A DNA stretch of 24,120 nucleotides. Source: Silene noctiflora (lineage: Eukaryota > Streptophyta > Magnoliopsida > Caryophyllales > Caryophyllaceae). Below, in pieces: positions 1-9,064 of this stretch. The stretch is from assembly GCA_009801015.1 (NCBI GenBank), contig VHZZ01003470.1, positions 18,543-42,662 of the forward strand, in the 5' to 3' direction. The notes under the pieces were generated by a model. It did not search any database. It worked only from the letters and a program-made list of their open reading frames with translations, and was not told where the DNA came from. Both the position numbers and the translations under genes were made by a program. Each line of letters opens with the position of its first letter. Position 1 is the first letter of the stretch.

Positions 1-340
1 AACATATCCTAATTTTGTAATCCGTTGCACCCCCAAACCCTCAAGACTCGGTTCATTTTTCCGAATTTCCTTTCTCTCTCATATTTTTTCACTCTTTTCG
101 ACTAGCAAATCCTTCAACGCATTCTAGCTACTTCTTTCTCTACGTTCGATAGTCACAAACATTTCCGATCAAACTCTACGATGATCAAAATCTTCTGCGC
201 TTCTTCTAACAATGGATCAAGGTAATTCAACGAGGTAAACTTTTGATATTGATATTATTTTTTACGAAATTAGGGTTTATGTCTTTTTCTCTTTGTAATT
301 ATTTTTTATTTGTCGATTAAATTAGTTGAATTTAGGCCGT
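1..340 (+). repeat. Left long terminal inverted repeat (partial)
   Basis: This matches the reverse complement of about 4420-4810 with gaps. It contains a pyrimidine-rich 5'UTR-like stretch, an ATG at 212-214, and a splice-donor-like GAG|GTAAAC at 232-240. A candidate acceptor TTTGCAG ends at 681. An intron-like AT-rich tract with GAAATTAGGGTTTAT follows the donor. The outermost bases are missing because the window starts inside the element. Confidence 0.65.
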
Positions 341-974
341 GATTAATGTGTTCAAGTCGTAATAATGAATTATTTTTGTGAAATTAGAGTTTTTGTGAAT
401 TAGATTGGGGAAACTAATAAATCAGGGTTAGGGAAGTTGAGAAATTACGTAAATTGGTTAAAATTATGAAATTAGGGACTGAATTTCTAGAAGTTTCCCT
501 AGTTAAGCTAATTCATTGTTTTTATATGGCAAATTCTTAGATTTATAGTCCTATTGTTCGACCTATGTGGAATTTAAATTTCAGTCCCAGTTAATCAATA
601 ATCGAACCTACTAAAATTCTTCATTTCGCTTCGTCGATCAAACAACTTTTATTTCTGAATTGTTCTTTATGAAATTTGCAGGTAGTAGCGCAAAAAAGCG
701 AATCAACTGAAATCACCTATCTCTGTTTCTGGTATAGAACTCCTCATCATATTACGATCTCTTTGGATTATTTCAGCTATAAATTTTTGTTTACAGTTAT
801 TTATTGCTGATGAGTTTTATGCTCGTAAATTGTTAAAGTTTTGATTACGTCACTTTTCTACTGTTTACAATAGTTTGAAATAAAATTCGATTATTAATTA
901 GCAAGTTCTTTTTGCTTATTCAAATTGTCGCTTATTGTGTTTTTTCTGTTGGAATCAATATTTTGATGTTAATC

Positions 975-1078
975 AAGCTGGTTTTTGTCGACTTGCTGCT
1001 GAATTTTTTTACATTTTGAGTTGTTCATTAAGCTGGATTTTATCGACTTGCTGCTGAAATTGTTTACATTTCATGTGT
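975..1078 (+). repeat. 55-bp tandem duplication, two copies
   Basis: The two units start at 975 and 1030 and share AAGCTGG, TCGACTTGCTGCTGAA and TTTACATTT. They differ by scattered substitutions. Confidence 0.75.
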
Positions 1079-1171
1079 AAACAATGCAGATTTAGTATAG
1101 TATACGTGCCGTGCTTTGAGCTATTCAACATATGATTTGTACAATAGTTTGCGTTTGTAAGTGCAATAAAC

Positions 1172-1595
1172 TCATCAATGCATGATGTAGCTTTTTAGGT
1201 GCATGAAAAAGCAATATATGTGCATTAAACAACCGTGTTCATGCATGAAATAAGTGTTATATAGGCATAAAATAAGATTACATGGGCATAAAATAAGGTT
1301 ATATGTGCGTGAAATAAGGTTTTATGTGTANTAAAAAGTTCTTCAGTTGCATCAATTGGTTATATTATGATACTTATTACCGTTGGTTAAGGACATTAAT
1401 TTTAAGTTAAACCCGTTTCGATAATAAGGGAAATGGTTTAGGGTTAGATTAGGTGGCTCGCTACGCGAAAAAGAATATGTGCAATGATAAAAAAAAAATA
1501 ACAATAGCCATATCACTGCATGGAGTAGCCTTGTAGATGCATCAAAACGTAATATATGTGGATTAAACAACCTTGTACATGCATGAAAAAGCAAA
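1172..1595 (+). repeat. Spaced direct repeat of about 85 bp
   Basis: The copies at about 1172-1255 and 1513-1595 share the order CTGCATG-like, GTAG, AATATATGTG, ATTAAACAACC and CATGCATGAAA. The DNA between them holds shorter tandem units of related sequence, so the block probably grew by local duplication. Confidence 0.6.
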
Positions 1596-1692
1596 ATATA
1601 TGCAGTTACCAAAAGCTACCTCTTGTAAGACTATTTCTTATCCCACGTGGGTTCCCGCTTCAACCTTCTAAAGCAGAGAATCTTTATCCAAA

Positions 1693-1940
1693 GTGTATCT
1701 ATTGGAAGATATGTGGAATGTCAAACATGGCTTAATGCTTTCATGTTGCATTGTGCTTGCTTTGAAGTATTGTTCTTTTAAAGGTGCGGCCATGTATGTA
1801 AATGATATTCCTTCTCCAAAGGACTGTCTCTATGGAGCATTAATGTCCAGCACGAAGCCACTGGCAAGGGTGAAGTCTGTACATTTCAAGTTTGAATTGC
1901 TTTCAGATGGAGTTTTTCTAGATATTAGAGACTTCTAGGG
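1693..1940 (+). pseudogene. Captured exon fragment of a plant aldehyde oxidase (xanthine dehydrogenase family)
   Basis: From 1783 the plus strand encodes YVNDIPSPKDCLYGAL and then STKPLARVK. This is the well-known start of the molybdenum-binding part of plant aldehyde oxidases and xanthine dehydrogenases, usually written YVDDIPSP..LYGAF. The intact enzyme is a molybdo-flavoprotein of about 1,350 residues that oxidises aldehydes such as abscisic aldehyde. Here only about 52 residues are recognisable. They end at a stop (TAG, 1936-1938), and the following bases still read GSG, as the family continues. The first 30 residues of the open frame (from a GTG at 1693) do not match and may be intron-derived. 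The fragment lies inside the inverted-repeat element, so it is best read as a transposon-captured piece and not a working gene. The family match is by memory of its motifs. Confidence 0.75.
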
Positions 1941-1948
1941 TAGTGGAT

Positions 1949-2056
1949 ATGTCTTTCAAACGGAACGGTGTTAATGCCTCTCCTCCTACTCCAACCTCTC
2001 CTAACAACTGCCCTTACATTTGTAACATGATTGTTAAAAACCAATTTAGAAGGTAA
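1949..2056 (+). other. Short open frame of 35 codons, unrecognised
   Basis: An ATG at 1949 opens a frame rich in Pro, Thr, Ser and Asn that ends at TAA just after an AGAAG|GTAA splice-donor-like site. It follows the aldehyde oxidase fragment directly. It could be part of another captured exon or chance. I do not recognise it. Confidence 0.2.
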
Positions 2057-2546
2057 CAAATTCCCTGAATTCCTCATTACTTTATTTTTGTTTAAGTCAG
2101 TATTTGTCTTTAGTTTTAAGTTTTGAGGTTGATTAATTAAGATCTTATATATGTGCTGGAGAAGTGGAGCAGTTTTCTTTATGTGTGAGACTTTTTAAAA
2201 TTATGCATGCTAATAGTCGGTGTACTAGCAGATGTTAGACATACATTTCTGCCACTTTTTCTCTAAGAATCAACCATACTTGTTGTGCGATTTGTTTATA
2301 TATCTTCCTAAATATAAGACAATTGTTTGGCTTTGATTAGTGCACCAAATATTATTTAGGAATCTAACATTTCAATAATTGATATCTCTATCAATTTGAG
2401 CTGTTAGTGTTGAGATTTGCGTTTTGGATATATATCTCGTGTTGGCGTTGACTCTCTTTAAATTATGTAATATATTTTGATGTATCTCTTTGGAGAAATT
2501 GTGTTATGTATACCCCTGATTTCATCTTTGTTTAGCGTATTTTGAT
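2057..2546. other. AT-rich noncoding stretch
   Basis: I see no gene, no clear repeat and no RNA in this part, which runs up to the first tRNA-like sequence. Confidence 0.5.
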
Positions 2547-2617
2547 GGCTGTTAGCTCAATGGTAGAGCGAAGTGCAAATTTTAGACTAAGGTATGGGTT
2601 CGAATCCCATATAGCTT
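2547..2617 (+). tRNA. tRNA-like sequence 1 (probably a pseudo-tRNA or pol III module)
   Basis: It has an A-box-like TAGCTCAATGG at 2553-2563 and a perfect B box GGTTCGAATCC at 2597-2607. The D stem GCTC/GAGC and T stem ATGGG/CCCAT are complete. The acceptor arms GGCTGT/ATAGCT pair with wobbles. The anticodon arm does not form a proper five-pair stem, so no anticodon is assigned, and there is no run of four T close downstream. It belongs to the same family as the sequences at 3641, 6553 and 7747. Confidence 0.6.
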
Positions 2618-3640
2618 ATTAAATAACAAATACAGATGCTAGGATTGCTAGTTGGTATCACAAAAGAATTGGGGAAGTGAAGAAGATTTTATCACTGGAT
2701 TTAATAATGGGAAATGGTAAGTAGGTGATAAAGGATACAATACAGTGTAGCTAATGGTTATAATCGGAACAGAGATCAGGTTCCTCAATGCAACTGGTAT
2801 AGAGATGTTTCGGGTAATTGGATTATTTCAAAACATTTTTTTATAGCCTGGCTAATTCGGAACCAAGATCTTAAAACTAGGGATAAAATGTACGTGTGAA
2901 AGTGACATTGAGATCCACAACCACCTATTTTTTAATGCACTTACCGTAAGTCTATCATCCAGTTGATTGAAAAATGGTCCTGCTGCAATATCCCTCCAAA
3001 TATAATATATCAGACCAGTCCTTGAAAAAGTGGAACTAAAATGAAGCAAAAGTTTAAGGATGTGCTGATCAGCTCCTTCTTGAACCAGATTTGGCTCCAG
3101 AGAAATACTGCCAGAGTTGAGATAAATGGTACGATCTGAAAAAACCAGTCAAGACATCATTCTTATCGTGAAAGGAAGACTCCAAGCTAAGATCAGTCAT
3201 GACATCATCTGTATTGTGAAAGGAAGACTCCAAGCTAAGATCATATATCCTATCTCTAAGAAGGATGAAATATGGCTAAGCAAATTATAAATTATGTCTT
3301 AAAATAGTATCTCAGAAGTCCTTATTCCTCATAAGTTTTTGTACAGAACTTTACAGCTTGACATTTTATCAATTCTAAAATACCTATTTACATTTAACCA
3401 AAAAAAATGCCACGATTGCAACTTGTCGAGATGCAAGCCATACAATAAAGCTATAGATTAAGCAGACATAATCATACTTAGGCAAAGACGAGCAACTTGC
3501 GCATGCAGCAAGAACACTAAGGAGGGAATGTAATAGCTTTGTCGTGATCAGAAGTTCAAAGACTAGATTATGCATATAAACAATGACCATAGATCATGTC
3601 TTCAACGATCTGAATGTAAAAGAAACACTGGTATTTCTTA
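2618..3640. other. Noncoding stretch between two facing tRNA-like sequences
   Basis: No gene is recognised. A short open piece ends at a donor-like GGAAATG|GTAAGT near 2715, and another open piece runs near 3050-3130; both could be captured exon remains. A 48-bp tandem pair is at 3148-3243. Open frames here on the minus strand show no family features. Confidence 0.4.
3148..3243 (+). repeat. 48-bp tandem duplication, two copies
   Basis: The units at 3148-3195 and 3196-3243 share GACATCAT and GTGAAAGGAAGACTCCAAGC, differing at a few bases in the first half. Confidence 0.85.
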
Positions 3641-3707
3641 GCCACTGTGGGAGTCGAACCCACATCTAGTGCATTGCACCATGCTCTACCATTTGAGCTA
3701 ATTAGCT
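3641..3707 (-). tRNA. tRNA-like sequence 2 (probably a pseudo-tRNA or pol III module)
   Basis: Read on the minus strand it has the A box TAGCTCAAATGG (complement of 3689-3700) and the B box GGTTCGACTCC (complement of 3650-3660). The D stem GCTC/GAGC and T stem GTGGG/CCCAC are perfect. The acceptor AGCTA/..TGGCT pairs with one wobble. The stretch between the D arm and the T arm is about four bases short of a normal tRNA, so the anticodon arm is damaged. A TTTT lies about 20 bases downstream on the minus strand and could act as a pol III stop. The open frame across it reads SSNGRA, a typical by-product of translating a tRNA gene. Confidence 0.6.
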
Positions 3708-4419
3708 TTCGAAATAAGTAAATGTAAAAATTGGTAATGTAGAACGACAATGACGATATCAAATATGACTTGTTAATGTTTCATTAAAAAAAGAATGTTA
3801 TGCAGCATAATGAATAATTAAATAAGCTTGCTAAAACTCCAAGTTAAAATCATAATAAGTTACGGTAGGAACCTCTACGGATCACACAAGTACACGCTTT
3901 AGTACTCTAGGTGCACAATTCAGGCCTCGAGGTACATAAATCAATGTTTATCTGTAATTCTCTATCCAAGATTCCATAGATAAATATTGTGTGTTCAATC
4001 ATTAAAACCATTATAGAACACAAGAAAGCAAAGATATAAACCAACAACAACCAAAAAACAAAAACAACAGCAAATCCTACAAACTTATCTTTTACTTGAA
4101 AAATCATATAATAGCAAACAAATTATAGTTTAACTTTTTTCCCCCAATTGTACTTCGATTCCCAAACAAAATCAACTGAAGAAACAAAAAGAAAAAGCCT
4201 TATTTAATTTAGCTAGTTTTGAGTTCGGGATTCGATATACGAGTAAAAATGAGATGTTCCATTAAACAATAAAATGGTTCAGTCATAACACCGGAAATTA
4301 ACAACAATAAGTGACAACAACAAATTACCATCCTCTAAATTGACGAATAGATGAATATAAATCCAAATTATCATCAGCGAAAAAGAAATATAGATTAAAT
4401 TGATGAATATAAATCTTAT
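3708..4419. other. AT-rich noncoding stretch before the right inverted repeat
   Basis: I see no gene, RNA or clear repeat. The 66-codon minus-strand frame at 3907-4107 is hydrophobic but has no recognisable feature. Confidence 0.45.
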
Positions 4420-4880
4420 TTTCAACCAATTCGACTAATTTAATTGATTAATAGAAAAATTGAAAATTCATAAAATATAAACCCTAATTTCATAAAAATA
4501 AAAATCAATTTCAAGTCTTTTACCTCGTTGAATCCAAAGCGTTCATTGATGAAGAAACATAACGAGTTTCAATTCACAGAGTCTTGAATGCGATCAAAGT
4601 GAGAGAAAGAGAAATATTAGTAGCTACGCCAACCAGAGAGATTGATGTTCGAACGAAGAGAAGAAAATTGTGCTGCGAGCTTCAAAGAGAGAAAAAAAAA
4701 AAAAAGAATGAGAATGACAAACCGTAAAATGATGGGATTTGAGACTTGGAGGGTTTGGGGAGTGGGAAATTAGCTGAGTTATTCTCGAAACTTTATTTCC
4801 TTAGGATCTAATGGCTATGAGTGGTTCTCACGGTTCTCATTATACTAGTGGTTCTTACCGGATCTCGACCCTATATTTAT
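4420..4880 (-). repeat. Right long terminal inverted repeat
   Basis: This is the inverted partner of 1-340. On the minus strand it shows the pyrimidine-rich leader, an ATG at 4546-4544 and the donor CAACGAG|GTAAAAG at 4524. The distance from ATG to donor is 23 bases, exactly as on the left. A run of about 15 A lies near 4690-4704. The outer 4805-4880 part has no partner in the window because the left end is cut off. The end near 4880 is set by the change in sequence character and is approximate. Confidence 0.6.
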
Positions 4881-5292
4881 ATAGAGGCGAGATCTCATAA
4901 GTTGGGTTCTTATGGTGAGTCTGTGCTCACAAATCTGGACAATTAAATCAAGGAATATCAACCGCTGAGATCAACTACGTGCGTAAAAACAAAACCAAGA
5001 AATAACCNGGACATTACTCCTAGATGCAACAAGCCCATTAAACATAATATCTTCAGCCTCTCTCTATCCACCAATTATCCACAAATTACGTCCTTTCATC
5101 AAATTTTGCCTTACAATTTCTTACCAACATTCTCTTTTATTTATTACCAAATTCAATCAATATAAATTCCAATTATAAGAAATTTGATTTGATGCATCGG
5201 ATCGACCAACCGTTCATCAAAATCTCTAAATCAACATAGAAACAATTCCAATACTACTTGTAATTCGTGTTCATTATCGAGCTCGCATCGCA

Positions 5293-5420
5293 TATGGGCT
5301 GCTTCCTTGGTGGTTAACGAAGTGATGGCGGACAACATGGCACCAACCTTTATCCTGTTCTTCATCCTCTCGTACCTGTGTGATTTTGTATTCCATGTTA
5401 CCTTGTTCGACTCAAGGTTT
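5293..5420 (+). pseudogene. Possible captured first-exon remnant starting MGCFLG
   Basis: A plus-strand ATG at 5294 follows a leader-like stretch and encodes MGCFLGG before a stop. This resembles the myristoylation-type start of some plant proteins. Shifted frames stay open for about 90 further bases. The match is short and could be chance. No product is assigned. Confidence 0.2.
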
Positions 5421-6552
5421 TATTTGCATACTCTAATTTAGGTGTTATAGTTTAGTTAATTGATTATTTTGTAGTTATGGACAAACTCATCACATTTTAC
5501 TTACTGTGTCACTTTCTTTTAATCTTGATTTCATTGTGATTAATCGTGATTGATTACGGTGTTGTTTATTGCATTGATGTGATGATGAAATGAAAGTAGA
5601 AGAATGTAGTGTGCTTTGATTTTAGTTTATTTGTCGGTTGTTGGTTGACTTGATTTTGATTAGGTTGATTATGAGATAACATAATAATTGGAATGCTGTC
5701 GCATTGTTTGTAAATTTAGTGTTTTTGGTTCATTTGTTGTAATTTACCAGCAATATAGTTATTTGAAGAAACAACTAACTGAATTTATGCGGATTAGTTT
5801 ATTCTCTACTACTTTGTTTGGAAGTCTTGTCAAACTGGAATGCAAAAACTAATACCAGGAAGAGTAAAGCCAGTTCTACTGTTGCTAACTCTAACTTTTT
5901 GTATCTTTCATTACCAAAAGAGGTATTAGGCAAACTATTTAGGGTTGTATACAAGACTAGATCAAACAAGGACAAGAAAAAAGAAGTGTAATGATTGATG
6001 AAAATACGGATAAATGTGGAACCAACATGGGAGAAAAGAAAGAAAAGATAAAAGACTTTCAAAATGAAGTCCTCTGTTAAGGACAGAAACAAAATTAGAA
6101 GATGATGTGCCTTAGTAGCTTGCAGGTCTAAGGGGTTGAAAACAAGCAATGAAGGTATACCATATTCAGGGAAAAGAGTATACTTGCTTGGCTTATTGAT
6201 TTAAGTATAGGCAGTCTCGGTTGTAACTTGTAAATGTTGATGATGATGATCCAAATGATGATAGCTATGTAATATGTAGAGATAGTTCAGAAGTCCATTA
6301 ACAACTTACTCACTGTCTGCATTTGGTTTGAATCAGGTCTTTGATAGATGAGTTATTCAAGTGAAGTTGTTGGAGAAGGAATATAGTTTAGAAGTTAGTC
6401 AACAATTTGTTAGTGTTATGCATGTTTCATATTATTCTTGCAGAAGTGAAGCCAGGTTCATTGGAGCTATAATTTCAAACATTCCAAATTAGTTCGAAGG
6501 AGTTGTTTCAATTTGTCAAAGAAACTGAATGAAGACGGGAAAGTATAAAAAA
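5421..6552. other. Noncoding stretch of the second DNA-transposon-like region
   Basis: The stretch is AT-rich with no gene recognised. The 116-codon minus-strand frame at 5799-6149 is Leu/Phe-rich, is uninterrupted only because T-rich codons lack stops, and shows no family motif. A short TGA/GAT microsatellite is at about 6236-6250. Confidence 0.45.
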
Positions 6553-6623
6553 GGCTATTATCTCAATGCTAGAGCTACGTACATGTATGTGTATGGAGGT
6601 GTGGGTTCGAATCCCACATAGTC
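6553..6623 (+). tRNA. tRNA-like sequence 3 (probably a pseudo-tRNA or pol III module)
   Basis: It has a perfect B box GGTTCGAATCC at 6604-6614 and a perfect T stem GTGGG/CCCAC. The acceptor GGCTAT/ATAGTC pairs over six positions with one wobble. The D arm is slightly degraded (ATCTCAATGCTAGAGC), so the A box is weak. TACGTA and TGTGTA can form a six-pair wobble anticodon stem around a six-base loop, which is not standard. No anticodon is assigned. It is related in sequence to the other three copies. Confidence 0.55.
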
Positions 6624-6774
6624 TAAAAAGTATAATCTCGTCTTTATTATTGTTCCATGCTATTATTGATCCATTTTGTATATGAAGTTTATATGAGGAG
6701 TTGCTCCACCTTTCTTATAAAATAAGGAATAACCAAAGAGCATTAAATCGTTGAACGTAAAATGAAAATGACGA

Positions 6775-7595
6775 AGCTAATCCGACAATAACACTACAGT
6801 AATACCACAATAACATTACAGTAACACTACAATAACACTAGAGTAACAACACAATAACACTACAGTAATATAACACTACAGTAATACTACAATTACACTA
6901 TTAGACTAGGCTAACTTCAGGAGTTGAGTAACACTACATTAACACTAGAGTACACATTACTATAACACTACAACGGCACTACATTAACACCAAAGTAACA
7001 CTACAATAACACTACAATAATACTAAAATAAGACGAGTCAAGACAAGTTACACTACTATAACATTACAATAGCACGACATTAACACCAGAGTAACACTAC
7101 AATAACACCAGAATAGAACAACAATAAAAATAACGTAAGACGAGTCAAGACAATTTACACTACAATAGGAGTACATTAACACTATATTAACATTACAATA
7201 ACAATGCAATAACACCACAATAACACTACAATAACAATAAAGTAAGACGAGTCAAGACAAATTACAATACAATTGGATTACATTAACACCATATTAATAT
7301 TACAATAACACGCAATAACACCAGAATAACACCACAATAACAATAAAGTAAGACGAGTCAATACAATTTACACTACAGTGGGAGTACATTAACACCATAT
7401 TAACATTACAATAATACTCCAATAAACCAGAATAACACTTCAATAATAATAAAGTAAGAGGAGTCAAGACAATTTATACTACAATAGGAGTACATTAACA
7501 CCATATTAACATTACAATAACACTGCAATAACACGAGGATAACACTACAATAACAATAAAGTAAGACGAGTCGAGACGAGTTAAGACGGTAAAAT
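6775..7595 (+). repeat. Minisatellite with a period of about 107 bp, built on short ACTACAATAAC units
   Basis: AGACGAGTC, or a one-base variant of it, begins at 7031, 7138, 7245, 7351, 7457 and 7564, giving spacings of 107, 107, 106, 106 and 107. Each unit also carries AGACAATTTACACTACAAT, GTACATTAACACC-like and ATATTAACATTACAATAACA words. The left part (6775-7030) has the same short ACACTACAATAACACT words without clear higher-order phasing. It seems to be an older or unexpanded portion. There is no coding potential. Confidence 0.9.
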
Positions 7596-7746
7596 TACAT
7601 AAAATTTGGGAGCTTACTTGATATAATGAAAAAAAATCCATTTATGAACTAGTTGCTTTCGGAACTAACTAAAATGACTCTAATGATATACAAAATATTC
7701 AAACGACAAAAGTTTCAATTAAACATTATTTGATCTTTATTTTTTC

Positions 7747-7815
7747 GTCTATGTAGCAGTCGAACCCACACCTTGTGTCTGTAACACAATGCTCTTCCAT
7801 TTTGAGCTAATAGAC
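7747..7815 (-). tRNA. tRNA-like sequence 4, the best-folded copy
   Basis: On the minus strand the acceptor GTCTAT/ATAGAC is a perfect six pairs and the D stem is intact. The anticodon stem TTGTG/CACAA is perfect with a seven-base loop TTACAGA, which puts ACA at the anticodon position and a T at position 33. The B box is damaged at its last positions (GGTTCGACTGC) and the T stem GTGGG/GCTAC has one mismatch. The variable region is only three bases. ACA is not a usual plant cysteine anticodon, so this is probably a relic and not a working tRNA. Confidence 0.6.
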
Positions 7816-9064
7816 GTCATAGTTCATAAAAAACCACATGAGTGACTATTGACTCTATTTCTAGAGTAATTATTATCCCTTCTTCACCAATTTCCGTTAA
7901 GTGCCACCATTAGCATCTCGGTATTGTAATATGTTTTTCTCTTAATTACAAATACGAAACTAGCGTGTAATATAGAAGTTCATAGAGCCTATTTTAATGG
8001 GTTTAGATATGGTTATAAGCTAACCAAAATGGCACGTCAGTTCAACAAAGACCAAACCACCGCCAACAATGCACCAGCACACCTCCTCCAACCACCACCA
8101 CCACCACCAACATCAACATCACACAAAAAGAAAAAAAAAAACAAATCTGACAAAAATTAAATCTGAAAAAAAAAATGAGACAAAAAATTAAATCACCCAT
8201 TTGTGCCACAAAATCGGAAAAATATATGCCAAGACGAATTTAAACAATACGAGATTTGAAAAAATATAAAACAAAATGATATTTGAAATACAAAACAAAG
8301 GAGATCTGAAAAGAAAAAAATGAAGTAAATCTGAAAAATCAAAAACAAATAAAATTAAAATTAATAGACTAAAAAACATAAAAATAAAACATGAAAAAGT
8401 GATTTATATATTGGTTCTGAGGCGCATTTACCGAGACAAAAATAAAAAAACATAACAACAAAACTGAAAAGAAGAGCAGATCTGAAAATAAAAATAAAAA
8501 CAACATATCCATTTCTTCGACCACCGGTATGGAGAGCAGTGGGCAAATCTGACAAATAAAAACAAAAGCAGAGAAAAGGGAGGTGCGTGACGGCGTCGGT
8601 GTATGGTTGTCGGTTTGGTGGCGGCAGCAATGAGGTGCGTGAAGAGAAAAAAGAAGGGACGAAAACCCACCACCATTCCTTCGACTACCACTACACAATC
8701 AACCACATCCTTAAACCCAACAACCAACCACAAACACTTCAGATCTGGAAAAAATAAGAGAGAAAAGAGAATGGGACGGAGGCGGCGGCGTGCTTAAGAG
8801 GCGGTGACAGAGGGAGGGCGCGTTAATTTAAAGTTACAATATTTTTCGTTGTTGGCCGCCGTGGGTGAGGGAGGGAGGGCGTCAGAGGGAGGAGAGATTA
8901 ATTAGGATATGTAAGTGATTAATTAGTATTGTGTGGTCAGATTAGTTTGTAGCCCTTCATTTTAATTGAATCTCACCTCTTCATCCCCTTCATTAGAAAG
9001 TCCTTATAAGGACTTAGGGACTCATGAGATGTGAAGGACTCATGTGACCCTANAGCTTTAAATT
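7816..9064. other. Noncoding stretch with a CCA microsatellite and A-rich repeats
   Basis: A (CCA)n tract is at about 8090-8112. From 8140 to 8500 the words AAATCTGAAAAA and GAGATCTGAAAA recur about eight times in A-rich DNA. Overlapping minus-strand frames at 8188-8733 are Phe/Leu-rich shadows of that A-rich tract. The GC-rich block 8760-8900 (GGAGGCGGCGGCG and similar) resembles an untranslated leader within a transposon end. An 18-bp perfect palindrome is at 8998-9015. Confidence 0.45.

Larger units (their letters stand above)
341..1692. other. Noncoding interior of the first DNA transposon, with short repeats
   Basis: No coding region is supported. The stretch is AT-rich. It holds a 55-bp tandem pair at 975-1029 and 1030-1078 (AAGCTGG...TCGACTTGCTGCTGAA). 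It also holds a run of short units ending CATAAAATAAGGTTATATG at about 1245-1330. A longer direct repeat has copies near 1172-1255 and 1513-1595, both carrying GATTAAACAACC-like and CATGCATGAAA words. A single N is at 1331. Confidence 0.6.
1..4880. mobile_element. MULE-like DNA transposon carrying a captured gene fragment (left end outside window)
   Basis: The two ends are related in inverted orientation. Around 45-65 the left side reads CCCCCAAACCCTCAAGACTC, and the reverse complement of 4739-4760 reads nearly the same. Further in, both sides share TTCAACGAGGTAAA, GAAATTAGGGTTTAT and a TCRATTAAATTAGT block. No transposase is visible, so it is non-autonomous. The outer right sequence (about 4805-4880), with its repeated GGTAAGAACC/GAGAACC words on the minus strand, resembles plant Mutator-like ends; that family call is from memory. 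The interior carries an aldehyde oxidase fragment and two tRNA-like sequences, which fits a Pack-MULE. The left terminus and any target duplication lie outside the window. The family call is moderate; the inverted repeat itself is clear. Confidence 0.6.
4881..9055. mobile_element. Second DNA-transposon-like region, ends uncertain
   Basis: The left edge (4885-4930) has GAGATCTCATAAG, GGTTCTTATGGTGAG and CTCACAAATCTGG words typical of plant MULE ends. The right edge (8960-9050) has TTCATTTTAATTGAATCTCA and CTCATGAGATGTGAAGGAC words of similar style. I cannot align the two edges convincingly, so this may be one diverged element or two abutting ones. The interior has a facing pair of tRNA-like sequences, like the first element, and a minisatellite. 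No transposase is seen. Single N bases are at 5008 and 9053. Confidence 0.35.

Noticed and set aside
1693..1938. A complete small gene
   Set aside because: It begins at GTG, ends at a premature stop and covers only part of a very large enzyme; it is a captured fragment.
3641..3707. Functional tRNA gene
   Set aside because: A and B boxes are good, but the anticodon arm is short and does not pair; with three related degenerate copies nearby it is better seen as tRNA-derived.
5799..6149. 116-codon minus-strand open frame
   Set aside because: Leu/Phe-rich product of an A-rich plus strand; no recognisable domain and no supporting leader.
6775..7595. CRISPR-like array
   Set aside because: The repeats are contiguous, degenerate and low in complexity, with no unique spacers, in plant-type DNA. 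It is a minisatellite.
8188..8733. Several overlapping minus-strand frames
   Set aside because: They overlap in all three frames over A-rich repeats; none shows a protein family signature.
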